From positions 2,542,001-2,606,000 of the forward strand of contig NZ_CP045529.1 of NCBI RefSeq assembly GCF_009429125.1: a stretch of 64,000 nt of DNA. Reading direction: 5' to 3'. The position numbers and the translations under genes were made by a program. Below the pieces are notes generated by a model. That model was not told the origin of the DNA, did not search any database, and saw only the letters and a list, made by a program, of their open reading frames with translations. This document shows positions 17,965 through 26,940 of this stretch, one piece after another. The stretch is from Luteimicrobium xylanilyticum (GTDB taxonomy: Bacteria; Actinomycetota; Actinomycetes; Actinomycetales; Cellulomonadaceae). The stretch's first letter is position 1, and every line of letters begins with the position of its first letter.

Positions 17965-18857
17965 TTGCCCGCCCCCAGGGTCATGCCGTCGATGATCTGC
18001 CGTGCGAGGAACGCGTACGCGACGATCATCGGGACGACGACCAGCGCGATCCCGGCGAACATGCCGGCCCAGTCCGCCCCGGAGTACTGCATCGTCTGCA
18101 GGAAGTTGTAGAGCGCGAGCGGCAGCGTCTGCAGCGCCCGGTCCTGGATGAAGACGAGCGCGAAGAACGTCTCGCCCCAGTGCTGGATCACGTTGAGGAT
18201 CAGCAGCGTGATGATCCCCGAACGCGCGAGGGGGAAGACGATGCGCCAGAAGACGTACAGGGGCGACGCCCCGTCGAGCGCGGCGGCCTCCTCGACCTCC
18301 TGGGGAAGCGAACGGAAGAAGGCGGTGAGGAAGAAGACCGCGAACGGCATCGACGTCGCCGTGTACAGCAGCCAGAGCCCGGCGAGGTTGTTGACGAGAC
18401 CGAGGTGCGACATCACGACGTACAGCGGCAGGAAGACCGCGAAGCTCGGCACGCCGAGTCCCACGGCGAAGAACGCGGTCAGTCCGCTGCTTCCCCGGCC
18501 TCCCAGCCGGGTCAGTGCGTAGGCGGCCGGTGCGGCCAGCAGGACGGTCGCGGCCGCCGTGCCCACCACCAGGACGACCGAGTTGAAGGTCGCGGCGGCG
18601 AAGTCGCCGCTCGTCCACGCCCGCGCGTAGTTGTCGAGGTGCAGGCTGCTCGGCAGGGACCACGGGGACTCGAGGATCGAGCGCGTGTCCTTGACCGACG
18701 AGAACAGGATCCACACCACCACCCCGGCGTTGGCCGCGACGACCAACCACACGATCGGTGACGCGACGAGACGACGGAACCAGCCGCCGGAGCGGCGGAC
18801 ACGGACTGGCCGGCGGGAACGTGAGCGGGGCACCAGCGGGGTCGAGAGGGAAGTCAT
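17961..18857 (-). CDS. Carbohydrate ABC transporter permease (MalG type), importer 2
   Basis: This 298-residue permease has a basic N-terminal tail and about six transmembrane segments. The EAA loop is EVEEAAALDGASPLYVFW followed by FPLARSG. The end, IDGMTLGAGK, is standard for MalG-type subunits, so the gene is complete. AAAGGACG supports the ATG at 18857. It lies 20 bases downstream of the first permease and overlaps the dehydrogenase gene by four bases. Together with its partner and the lipoprotein at 21165 it forms a CUT1 importer whose cargo is inferred to be lyase products of the neighbouring operon. Confidence 0.92.
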   Translation of the reverse strand: MTSLSTPLVPRSRSRRPVRVRRSGGWFRRLVASPIVWLVVAANAGVVVWILFSSVKDTRSILESPWSLPSSLHLDNYARAWTSGDFAAATFNSVVLVVGTAAATVLLAAPAAYALTRLGGRGSSGLTAFFAVGLGVPSFAVFLPLYVVMSHLGLVNNLAGLWLLYTATSMPFAVFFLTAFFRSLPQEVEEAAALDGASPLYVFWRIVFPLARSGIITLLILNVIQHWGETFFALVFIQDRALQTLPLALYNFLQTMQYSGADWAGMFAGIALVVVPMIVAYAFLARQIIDGMTLGAGK

Positions 18858-18877
18858 GGTCGTCCTTTCGGTGTCAC

Positions 18878-19846
18878 TCAGAACTCGACCGCGTCGCGCC
18901 GCATGAGACGTCGGAGACCGACGACCAGCACGGCGACCAGGGCGAGGATGACCACGGCGCTCGCAGCAGAGGCTCCGTACGCGGGGATGCCGCCCGAGGG
19001 ATAGACCGCCGCGTACGCGAAGAGGGCGGAAGTCCAGGTGTTGGTGGGCGGGAGAGAGCCGCTCGCCCCCGCCATCGCGAGGACGAACTCGAAGGTCTTG
19101 ACGGAGTTGATCGTCCAGAGCACGGCGCACACGCCCACGACGTCCCAGGACAGGGGCAGCGTGACGTGCCGGAACACCTGCCACGCGTTCGCGCCGGCGA
19201 GGGAGCAGTCCTCGTAGAGGTAGGGCGGGATCCGGTCGACGCTCGCCATCAGGATGGTGGTGTAGAACCCGGTGCTCGTCCACACGATGCCCAGGACGAT
19301 CATCTGGAACTGGTGCTCGCTGGCGAGCCACTCTGGCGGGTGCGCCATGCCGAGCCGTTCGAGGATCGTGTTGACGAGCCCGTCCGCCTGGAAGAGGAAG
19401 CCCCAGAGGATCGACAGCACCAGCGCGGGCACGATGGTCGGGAAGAAGATCACGGCACGGGCGAACTTCCGCCCTGGCATGTCCCGCAGCAGCATGGTGA
19501 GGACGAAGCTGATCGCAAAGGTCGCGAACCCGCCGACCAGCAGCAGCACCAGCATGTTCCCGAACGACTGCCGGAAGACGGGGTCCTGGAAGATGTGCGT
19601 GTAGTTCTTGATCCCGACCCACTCCATCGGCCCGGAGCCGGCCCACTTGTTGAAGCTGATGAAGACGGTTCCGGCCAAGGGTGCGACGAGGAAGAGCAGG
19701 TACAGCGCGAGGGCCGGGGCGACGAAGGGCAGGAAGAGACGCCGGCGGCCGCGCTCGAACGAGCTCCCGCGCGCGCGGGTGCGCCGTGCCAGTGTGCTGC
19801 TCGGGGCCGTCCGGCGCTCCACGAGCGGCTCCGCGGTGGCCGTCAT
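18878..19846 (-). CDS. Carbohydrate ABC transporter permease (MalF type), importer 2
   Basis: A 322-residue membrane protein with an arginine-rich tail and about six transmembrane helices (first at residues 38-60). The EAA loop is unusually diverged, reading YEDCSLAGANAWQVFRHVTLPL, with Asp-Cys-Ser where Ala-Ala is normal; the central Gly is kept. It presumably still docks an ATPase, perhaps a shared one. The ATG at 19846 overlaps the binding-protein stop as ATGA. It follows the lipoprotein and precedes the second permease in one operon. Confidence 0.92.
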   Translation of the reverse strand: MTATAEPLVERRTAPSSTLARRTRARGSSFERGRRRLFLPFVAPALALYLLFLVAPLAGTVFISFNKWAGSGPMEWVGIKNYTHIFQDPVFRQSFGNMLVLLLVGGFATFAISFVLTMLLRDMPGRKFARAVIFFPTIVPALVLSILWGFLFQADGLVNTILERLGMAHPPEWLASEHQFQMIVLGIVWTSTGFYTTILMASVDRIPPYLYEDCSLAGANAWQVFRHVTLPLSWDVVGVCAVLWTINSVKTFEFVLAMAGASGSLPPTNTWTSALFAYAAVYPSGGIPAYGASAASAVVILALVAVLVVGLRRLMRRDAVEF

Positions 19847-21165
19847 GAGTTCCGCTTCCAGTAGGAGACGGACTGGCTCTTGACCTGCGCGATGAACTGC
19901 GCGGCGGTCAGCTTGCCCTTGATCAGCTTGTCGTTGAGCGGCTGGAACACCTTCGTGTTCCAGTCGGCGTAGTCGTTCACCACGCTGTCGGTGGAGTTGT
20001 AGAGCGTGGTGGCCGCGTTGAGGATCTTCTGCGGGTCTGCCATCACGGGCGACATCGTGACGTCCGGTCGCGCCACGATCGTCTGCGACGTCTTCGCGTA
20101 GTTCTCGATCTGGTCCTTCTGGTACATGAACTCGATGAACTTCTCGGCCGCGGCCTTGTGGTCGGACTTGGCGGGGACGACCCAGCCGGCGATGTCGGCC
20201 GACGCAAGTTTGTCACCGGAGTACCCGTTGTTGGGGAAGGTGGCCGCGGCGTACGTCGCACCGCTCGCCGCGTAGGGGGCGACCTCCTGCGGCAGCCACG
20301 AGCCCATGAGCATGAACTGGGCCTTGTTCGTCGCCCACTTCTGCTGGCCTGCCGGGAACTTCGAGGCGTCGTAGCCGTCGACGAAGTAGCCACCCTTGGC
20401 GAGCTCCTCGACCTGCTGCGCCGCCTCGAGGTACCCGGGTTGGTCCCATGTGGCGCCCGTCTTGTCCCCTGCCGCCGCGTGGAACGATCCCGGTCCGAGC
20501 TTGTTCACGACGAGCGCCGTGTACCAGAACTGGTTGTACGTGGGGATGTCGCCGTCGAGCGAGATCGGCGTCTGGCCGGCCTCCTTCTGCTTCTTCAGGT
20601 AGGCGAGGAACGAGGCCCAGGTCGACAGGTCGGACGCGCTCGGCTTCGTCTTCGCGGCGTTGTACCACAGCGCGTAGTTCGTCACCGTGAACGGGATGAT
20701 GTTGACCTTGCCCCCGAAGGTGCCGAGCTTCTGGTACTTCTCCGGGATCACCTGGCCGACGGTCTTGTCCTCGCCGGTGACCTTCTGGTCGTAGACGGCC
20801 GAGAGGTCGGCCGCGGTTCCGGTCGGGACCATGATCGACTGGACGTTGGCCGTGGCCTGCTCGATCAGGTCCGCCGCGGGCGACCCGTTGAGGGTGGGCT
20901 GAAGCTTCTGGAGCACCTGCCGGCCCTGCCACTGGACCTTCACGGTGATGCCGGTCTGCTTCTCGAACTCGGCGATCGACTGCTTCAGCGCCTTGGCGGG
21001 CGCCTCGCTCTCCTGCCACATCGACCAGTAGGTGAAGCTCTTGTCGGAGCTGCCGGACGATCCTCCCGAACCGCCGCTGCAGCTGGCGAGCAGCGCCACT
21101 GCTGCGACCGCGCCGGTCGAGAGGAGGAACGTGCGTCGTGCGCGATGTGTGCGTCGTCGGTCCAT
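19843..21165 (-). CDS. Sugar-binding lipoprotein, ABC importer 2
   Basis: The 440-residue family 1 extracellular binding protein starts with a double-arginine-containing signal region and an LASC lipobox near residue 30, then a Gly/Ser-rich linker. Typical mature features include FTYWSMWQE, EFEKQTGITVKVQW and NAAKTKPSASDL. I chose the ATG at 21165; the frame extends 20 codons further but that part looks like leader DNA. It is first of five coupled genes (binding protein, two permeases, dehydrogenase, regulator). Its upstream region is shared with a divergent isomerase and has an element matched at the lyase operon. Confidence 0.92.
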   Translation of the reverse strand: MDRRRTHRARRTFLLSTGAVAAVALLASCSGGSGGSSGSSDKSFTYWSMWQESEAPAKALKQSIAEFEKQTGITVKVQWQGRQVLQKLQPTLNGSPAADLIEQATANVQSIMVPTGTAADLSAVYDQKVTGEDKTVGQVIPEKYQKLGTFGGKVNIIPFTVTNYALWYNAAKTKPSASDLSTWASFLAYLKKQKEAGQTPISLDGDIPTYNQFWYTALVVNKLGPGSFHAAAGDKTGATWDQPGYLEAAQQVEELAKGGYFVDGYDASKFPAGQQKWATNKAQFMLMGSWLPQEVAPYAASGATYAAATFPNNGYSGDKLASADIAGWVVPAKSDHKAAAEKFIEFMYQKDQIENYAKTSQTIVARPDVTMSPVMADPQKILNAATTLYNSTDSVVNDYADWNTKVFQPLNDKLIKGKLTAAQFIAQVKSQSVSYWKRNS

Positions 21166-21240
21166 CGTGATCCCGTGCCTGTCTCTTCGTGGGTGCGGAG
21201 GCGTGTGCTCCGCGAGCCCGTTCAACCCGAGCTTGCCGGC

Positions 21241-21294
21241 AGCCTAGGGACACAAAAAGTGATCAATGAAGACACATTCTCGAGCACAAATGTA
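21241..21294 (-). promoter_or_regulatory. Promoter and operator copy A for the importer 2 operon
   Basis: Reading leftward, TAGGCT (21246-21241) is a good -10 box and TCATTG (21269-21264) lies 17 bases before it. Overlapping and upstream is element A (21294-21261), which aligns with element B at 22171-22204 in 24 of 34 positions, both oriented the same way toward the operon they precede. Element A has the shared core GCTCG, then ATGTGTCTT and ATTG. The likely binder is the GntR/LacI hybrid encoded in this operon. Confidence 0.6.
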
Positions 21295-21356
21295 AACATC
21301 GTGTTGCCCGCACCTTCGACGCCCCGGTACGGCGGCCGTGAGCTAGCGTCCGAGCC

Positions 21357-22166
21357 ATGCCACTCGCCTTCTCCACCCTCGGCTGCCCGCACGCCCCGGT
21401 CTCCGACGTCGTCGACCTCGCCGTGCGGCACGGCGTCGATGGGGTCGAGCTACGGGCCTCGGACGACGGCCCGGTGCACGTCGGGCTCCCGCAGCGCGGC
21501 CGCGACGCCGTCCGCCGCGCGCTGGAGGACCGCGGGCTGACGGCCCTCGCGCTCGACAGCTACGTCCGGGTCCGCGCGCCCGGCGACGACCGGCGGCTCG
21601 CGGCCGACCTCGACGCCCACCTCGACCTCGCGGCACAGCTCGGCTGCACCTACCTGCGGATCTTTCCCGGCGGGGACCCCGCCGACCTCGACGGCGACGC
21701 GCGGGCCGCGCACCGGATCGCCGAGGCCGCCGCCCCCGCGCGGGTGCGCGGGATTCGGCTCGCTCTCGAGACCCACGACAGCCGGCCACGCGGGCACGAC
21801 GTCGCGAGGATCCTCCACGAGGCCGGCCGCCTCGCAGCTTCCGACGAGAGCAGCCTCGCTGCCGTGTGGGACGTCCTGCATCCCTGGCGAGCGGGCGAGG
21901 CGCCGTCGGCGACCGCGTCCGCGCTGGGCCGACGCCTCGCGTACGTGCAGGTGAAGGACTCGAGGCCGGGGCCGTCAGGGCCGCTCACCACGGTCGGCGA
22001 CGGCGCGGTCCCCCTCGACGACGTGGTCCGCGCGGTGGACGCTCTCGGGCGAGGACGCCACGACGTCTGGTGGTCCCTCGAGTGGGAACGCGCCTGGCAC
22101 CCCGAGCTGCCCGATCTGGAGGTCGCCCTGACCGGGTTTCGAACCTGGTGGGACCGCCTCGGCTGA
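21357..22166 (+). CDS. Sugar phosphate isomerase/epimerase family TIM barrel
   Basis: A 269-residue member of the xylose isomerase-like / AP endonuclease 2 fold. It starts in the usual way (LAFSTLGCPHAP), carries metal-site candidates in YLRIFPGG, LALETHDS, WDVLHPW and QVKDS, and ends in SLEWERAWHPE. The family holds isomerases, epimerases and dehydratases of sugars and inositols, so the reaction is unknown. No Shine-Dalgarno is visible. A TAGCGT box (21344-21349) ends seven bases before the ATG, so the mRNA is probably leaderless. It is divergent from importer 2 and just upstream of the lyase operon, and is likely part of the same catabolic route. Confidence 0.85.
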   Translation: MPLAFSTLGCPHAPVSDVVDLAVRHGVDGVELRASDDGPVHVGLPQRGRDAVRRALEDRGLTALALDSYVRVRAPGDDRRLAADLDAHLDLAAQLGCTYLRIFPGGDPADLDGDARAAHRIAEAAAPARVRGIRLALETHDSRPRGHDVARILHEAGRLAASDESSLAAVWDVLHPWRAGEAPSATASALGRRLAYVQVKDSRPGPSGPLTTVGDGAVPLDDVVRAVDALGRGRHDVWWSLEWERAWHPELPDLEVALTGFRTWWDRLG

Positions 22167-22170
22167 GGTG

Positions 22171-22204
22171 GACACACTCGCTCGCAAGTGTGTCTTGATT
22201 GCTC
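22171..22204 (+). promoter_or_regulatory. Operator copy B upstream of the lyase operon
   Basis: GACACACT (22171-22178) and AGTGTGTC (22187-22194) are perfect 8-bp inverted arms with an eight-base centre CGCTCGCA. They are followed by TTGATTG, which may serve as a -35 box, with a weak TTGAGT at 22219-22224 as -10. The element begins four bases after the isomerase stop and ends 82 bases before the lyase ATG. Similarity to element A suggests common regulation by the hybrid regulator. It might also slow transcription leaving the isomerase gene. Confidence 0.6.
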
Positions 22205-22285
22205 CTTCCGAACGCGCGTTGAGTGCCGTCATGCTGCGGTGGCGCCGTCACCGTGGCCGGCACCCGACCAGCCCTGGAGGACACG

Positions 22286-25200
22286 ATGCCGGCACTCGCA
22301 CCGTCCGACCGCAAGCCGTGGACCAGCCCTCGCCGTCGCGCTCTCGGCACGCTCGCCGCACTCGCCGTCGTCGCAGGCACGGCCGGTCTCCTCACGTCGC
22401 CTGCCGTCGCAGCGACCTCCCAGTTCGACCTGACGTTCGACGACGGCTCCCTGGGAGGCTTCGCGACGTCCGCGACGGCCCCCGACTCGATCGCCATCGC
22501 GCCCAACCCTGACGGGGACGGCAAGGGCCTCGAGCTGACCTCGGCGGGCACGGCCACGGAGTCCTTCTACCGGTACGGGAGCTGGCAGGGCGCGCTGACC
22601 CTCCACGCGAGGGTCTACTTCGAGGACACGACGCACCAGCGCACCGTCTTCATGCTCAGCGGCAAGGACGACGGTGGCGCCACCGTGTACCAGAACGTGC
22701 TCACCTTCACGGCGAAGGGCGGGCTGACGGTGGCCGGGAAGACCACGTCGACCTCCTACGCGTCGGGGCGCTGGTACGACGTGAGAGCTGTCGTGGACAC
22801 CTACGCGGGCACGCTCGACGCCTGGGTCGACGGGGCTGCCTTGGCAACGGACCAGCCGATCCTGGCGAGCGGGACGTGGGCCACCACGACGAGCGTGCGC
22901 GTGACGCAGACCGGGAGCAGCGGCACGACGGGCCGGTTCTACCTCGACGACCTCACCGGGACCCTCGACAGCAGCCGCGATCTCGGTGAGGCCGTCGCCG
23001 GGTGGCAGGAACGCGCCTCGTCGGCCACGGCGCCGACTTTCGGCCAGGACGACGCCGTCACCCAGGGCGGAGCTCCGACGCTCCGGATCGGGGCTGCTGC
23101 CGGCACCGGAGGCTCGCTCTGGAAGGACTTCCCGGTGGAAGCGGGTACCGACTACGCCGTGCGCTCTGCGGTGAGGATCGTGGGTGCGGGCACCGGAACC
23201 AGGGCGGAGGTCCGGGTGACCGCGCTCGAGGACGGCGCAGCGCTCCAGAAGGACGGTGCCGACGTGACCTTCACGAGCCCGGGTACGACCTCCGGGTCGA
23301 CCTTCGCCGACGAGTCGGCCTACCTGCGGACCCCCGCGGGGACCGACGCCGTGCGCGTCGAGCTGTCCTTCACAGGTCCTGGAACGGCCTGGTTCGTACC
23401 GGCGACGCTCGAGGAGGGCCTCACGGTCGCTGCGGTCGGCCACTACCCGAGCTCGGGTGCGAGGCACCCGCTCAAGGACCCGCAGAACATGTTCGGCGAC
23501 GGCCAGTGGTCGAGCATCGCCGACGAGTCGGACGCCGAACAGCAGGCCGACGTCGCCCCGCTCCTCGCGATGTCCGACGCCGAGCTTGCCGCCGCGGCGG
23601 AGAAGGCGGCCGTGGCGCGGACCGGTCTCACGGACCACCCCGACATCGAGAAGGACGCCCGGCGGTTGGCGCACCTGTACGCCGAGAACCACGACCCGGC
23701 CTACGCACGGGCGGCCATCCTCGTGATGGAGCAGTTCGCCGAGAGCTACGACGACGTCCCCTACTTCGCCAGCCCCGAGACGTCCGGCTTCGGCCCCCAG
23801 CAGACGATCCCGATCGACGCGGTGTACGCGTACGACGTGCTCTACTCCTCGAGGGAGTGGACCAGGCTCCGCGACGAGACGGGCGTCGACGTCCGCGGTG
23901 ACGTCGAGGACTGGTTCCGGCAGGCCGTGATCAACCAGTACAACCTGTACCAGTCGGAGACGGGCAACATCGACCCGTACGGCATCGCGCAGGTGATGGG
24001 CACGGCGAGCGTCCTGGACGACCCCGACATGGTCCGTCTCTTCGTGCCGCAGATGGACCGCCTCTACACCGGGACCTCGTTCTACGCCGACGGCCTGTGG
24101 AAGGAGGCGACGGTCTCGTACCAGGACCAGGTCACCGGTCTGGCGAAGAAGGCCTTCACGATGATCAAGGAGAACTTCTCCGACCCCCGCGGCTACCGCG
24201 ACACCACCTACGGGTTGGCGCTGCACCACTCCGACCTGGGCAGGCTCCGCTACCCCCAGATCGCTCAGGCCGACAAGGTGGACGCCGCGATGCACCTGCC
24301 CAACGACCAGCTGGTCCCGCTCAACGACACCTGGGTCGGGACGAACAACCTGTCGACGTTCGACGCCGACAGTCCCATCCTCACGAAGAACCTGCACAAC
24401 ATCGAGCTGTACGACTACGGCCACTACGCCCTCACCCAGGGAGACACGACCGATGCGACGCAGATCCATCTCAACGCTCCGAAGGTCGCGCAGGGGACAC
24501 CGTACGCAGGCGGTCACCAGCAGGCCGGCGACCTGGACATCATGCTCTGGGGCGCCGGGACCGAGCAGCTGCCCGGCGTCGGCTACGCCCACAGCGCCGC
24601 CGACTACCGCTACTTCCAGATGGACGTGGCGGGGCACAACGTCCCGTGGGTCTGGTCGGCCGACGACACGGACTACACGGACCAGGCCGGTCAGCCGACG
24701 AGGTCGTCGATCCTCGGCTACGACCCGGGGACCACGAGCGGCGGCAACGTCGAGTTCGTCGAGGCCTCGGACCCCGGGCCTGCGGGCAACGGCACCACGA
24801 TCAAGCGCCGCCTCGTGATGCTCGTCAAGATCGCCGGCGACCGCTCCTACGCCGTCGACCTGTCGACCTTGCGCGGTGGGCAGGCGCACCAGGACTTCCT
24901 GCGTGCCTCCGAGCAGGAGGACGACTCCCTCGCGTCCTCCACCCCCTTGACGTCTCACGACGGCGAGACGGTGCAGAGCTATCTCGCGGCGGCCGGCAAG
25001 AGCTTCGGTCTGCCGGACTACCGGGACCTCATGAAGGACCCCGAGACCGCGGACGGCAGCACGGACATGAACTTCACCTGGACCGGCAAGGACAGCGGCA
25101 GCTCGGTACGCGCCTACGTGAACGGGCAGCCGGGCGACGAGCTGATCTTCTCGAAGATCCCGACCAACCGGCGCACCCTGCAGGACGCCGCGAAGAAGGA

Positions 25201-25933
25201 CGACTACCCGAACTGGCAGTTCCAGCGCCTCCGTAAGGTCTCCCCCGACCAGACCACGCTCTACGGGGCGGTCTACGAGACCTGGCGCAAGACGCAGGAC
25301 CCGCTGCTGCAAGGCGTCACCTGGCTGCCCGCGCCGGACGGCGACCCGCAGACGACGACCGCGGTCGTGGACGGCGGATCCTTCACCGACCTTGTCTATC
25401 TCAGCGGCGACGACAAGGCGCGCACGGTCGACGGCGTCACGTTCAGCGGTCACGTCGCGGTCGCTCGCGTCGACAAGGCCACCGGGGCGCTGCGCTGGGG
25501 GTACGCCTACGGAGGCGGCAGCGTGAGCCTGGCGCACACGACGCTGCGGACTCCGGCCGACCTCACCGCCCACGTCGTCGCCACGACGAGCGCGAGCACC
25601 GGCGACGCCGGGCCGCTGACGCACCGGGGCAACACCATCACTGTCGACCGGAACCTGCCTCAGGACGGGTCGCTCGACGGGACCTGGCTGCGCGTCACGC
25701 TCGGAGACGGGTCCGGGTGGGCGATGCGCGTCGAACGCGTGCGCGGGCGGACCGTCGAGGTGCACGACTGGGTCCCCTTCACGGTGACGGCCGACGGCGC
25801 CCGCTACGCGTTCGCCGGTGGCGCGAACGGCGGCCAGCTCACCCGCAAGGGCGAGCTCGTCCCCGGCGCGGTCACACTCACCCTCAGCCGTCCGGGCGCC
25901 GTCGGCGCGACGACCCGGCCGAGCCACCACTGA
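22286..25933 (+). CDS. Secreted polysaccharide lyase with heparinase II/III-like domain, multidomain
   Basis: This 1215-residue exported protein starts at ATG 22286 behind GGAGG. Residues 1-43 are a signal peptide with cleavage near AVA-A. A LamG/concanavalin-like domain follows (about 45-225), then a beta-rich carbohydrate-binding-like domain (about 230-400). Next come a helical toroid (about 400-690) and a heparinase II/III beta-sandwich (about 700-1215). The sandwich shows the family landmarks HLNAPKVAQG, GGHQQAGD (near residue 743), GVGYAHS and DYRYFQMD. Such enzymes cleave uronate-containing polysaccharides by beta-elimination, usually with Tyr and His. No LPXTG or other anchor is seen. 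It heads a four-gene operon with fucosidase, second lyase and sulfatase. Specificity (heparin-, chondroitin- or alginate-like) cannot be set from sequence. Confidence 0.85.
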   Translation: MPALAPSDRKPWTSPRRRALGTLAALAVVAGTAGLLTSPAVAATSQFDLTFDDGSLGGFATSATAPDSIAIAPNPDGDGKGLELTSAGTATESFYRYGSWQGALTLHARVYFEDTTHQRTVFMLSGKDDGGATVYQNVLTFTAKGGLTVAGKTTSTSYASGRWYDVRAVVDTYAGTLDAWVDGAALATDQPILASGTWATTTSVRVTQTGSSGTTGRFYLDDLTGTLDSSRDLGEAVAGWQERASSATAPTFGQDDAVTQGGAPTLRIGAAAGTGGSLWKDFPVEAGTDYAVRSAVRIVGAGTGTRAEVRVTALEDGAALQKDGADVTFTSPGTTSGSTFADESAYLRTPAGTDAVRVELSFTGPGTAWFVPATLEEGLTVAAVGHYPSSGARHPLKDPQNMFGDGQWSSIADESDAEQQADVAPLLAMSDAELAAAAEKAAVARTGLTDHPDIEKDARRLAHLYAENHDPAYARAAILVMEQFAESYDDVPYFASPETSGFGPQQTIPIDAVYAYDVLYSSREWTRLRDETGVDVRGDVEDWFRQAVINQYNLYQSETGNIDPYGIAQVMGTASVLDDPDMVRLFVPQMDRLYTGTSFYADGLWKEATVSYQDQVTGLAKKAFTMIKENFSDPRGYRDTTYGLALHHSDLGRLRYPQIAQADKVDAAMHLPNDQLVPLNDTWVGTNNLSTFDADSPILTKNLHNIELYDYGHYALTQGDTTDATQIHLNAPKVAQGTPYAGGHQQAGDLDIMLWGAGTEQLPGVGYAHSAADYRYFQMDVAGHNVPWVWSADDTDYTDQAGQPTRSSILGYDPGTTSGGNVEFVEASDPGPAGNGTTIKRRLVMLVKIAGDRSYAVDLSTLRGGQAHQDFLRASEQEDDSLASSTPLTSHDGETVQSYLAAAGKSFGLPDYRDLMKDPETADGSTDMNFTWTGKDSGSSVRAYVNGQPGDELIFSKIPTNRRTLQDAAKKDDYPNWQFQRLRKVSPDQTTLYGAVYETWRKTQDPLLQGVTWLPAPDGDPQTTTAVVDGGSFTDLVYLSGDDKARTVDGVTFSGHVAVARVDKATGALRWGYAYGGGSVSLAHTTLRTPADLTAHVVATTSASTGDAGPLTHRGNTITVDRNLPQDGSLDGTWLRVTLGDGSGWAMRVERVRGRTVEVHDWVPFTVTADGARYAFAGGANGGQLTRKGELVPGAVTLTLSRPGAVGATTRPSHH

Positions 25934-25950
25934 CGAAAGGGAAGGCCATC

Positions 25951-26940
25951 GTGACGACCGCACGACAGGTGTCCGTCCAGGGCATGGACTGGTACCGCAC
26001 GGCACGATTCGGGATGTTCGTCCACTGGGGCCTCTACGCCCTGCACGGGCGAGGCGAGTGGCACCAGTTCGAGGCGCGCGTCCCCGCGGAGGAGTACGCA
26101 GCACTGGCCGACAGGTTCGAGGCGTCCGCGTTCGACGCGGACGCGTGGGTCGAGCTCGCGCAGGCGGCCGGCCAGCGGTACGTCACGGTGACCACCCGGC
26201 ACCACGAGGGCTTCTCCCTCTACGACACCGCGCTGTCGGACTTCAAGGCGACCCGGACGCCGTTCGCCCGGGACCCGCTCGCGGAGCTCGCCGACGCGTG
26301 CTCGCGCCGGGACATGAAGCTCGGTGCCTACGTCTCGCTGATCGACTGGCATCATCCGTCGTTCCGTGCCGGACAGAGCTCCGCCGCCGCCTGGGAGGAC
26401 TACCGGGGATTCCTGCTGGGTCAGGTCGAGGAGCTGTGCACCCAGTACGGCCCCCTCGCGCAGGTCTGGTTCGACGGCGAGTGGCCGAACTCGCCCTGGG
26501 CGGGTGAGCACGCCGCCTGGTTCGCCCCGGGTGGTGCGTACGGCTACCCCGAGCTCTACGAGACCATCCACCGGCTCCAGCCGGACGCGGTCGTCCTCAA
26601 CAACCGCAAGTCGGTGCCCCTCGCGCCGGGCGAGGACGTCCAGGGCTTCGAGCAGGACCTCCCGGGCGAGAACACGGCAGGCTTCAACACGTCGACCGTG
26701 CTGGACGGCCCGAAGGAGACCTGCCTCACGATGAACAGGACGTGGGGCTACTGCCCGGAGGACCAGGACTACAAGGACGTGGAGTCGCTCGTCACGACGG
26801 TCACGCGTGCGTGGTCCGCCGGCAGCAACCTGCTGCTCAACGTCGGGCCGGACGGCGACGGACGGATCCCGTCCCAGGAGCAGGCGCTCCTGCGGCAGGT
26901 CGGCCCACGACTCCCCCGACCGACGGAGGTGGCAGCGTGA
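25951..26940 (+). CDS. Alpha-L-fucosidase, glycoside hydrolase family 29, short cytoplasmic form
   Basis: The 329-residue protein is a GH29 catalytic barrel, with WYRTARFGMFVHWGLYA at the start, TTRHHEGFSLYDT at about residues 81-93 and the nucleophile Asp175 in VWFDGEW. GH29 enzymes release terminal alpha-L-fucose with retention. It lacks the C-terminal beta-sandwich of many 450-500-residue relatives and has no signal peptide, so it should act in the cytoplasm on imported fragments. The GTG at 25951, with AAGGGAAGG upstream, is preferred over a longer frame that overlaps the lyase. It ends in a GTGA overlap with the next lyase gene. The family also includes fucosidases of broad linkage preference. 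Confidence 0.9.
   Translation: MTTARQVSVQGMDWYRTARFGMFVHWGLYALHGRGEWHQFEARVPAEEYAALADRFEASAFDADAWVELAQAAGQRYVTVTTRHHEGFSLYDTALSDFKATRTPFARDPLAELADACSRRDMKLGAYVSLIDWHHPSFRAGQSSAAAWEDYRGFLLGQVEELCTQYGPLAQVWFDGEWPNSPWAGEHAAWFAPGGAYGYPELYETIHRLQPDAVVLNNRKSVPLAPGEDVQGFEQDLPGENTAGFNTSTVLDGPKETCLTMNRTWGYCPEDQDYKDVESLVTTVTRAWSAGSNLLLNVGPDGDGRIPSQEQALLRQVGPRLPRPTEVAA

Noticed and set aside
22229-26104. 1291-residue minus-strand open frame
   Set aside because: It is the antisense shadow of the heparinase-like lyase and fucosidase, rich in Arg, Val and Gly without recognisable domains.
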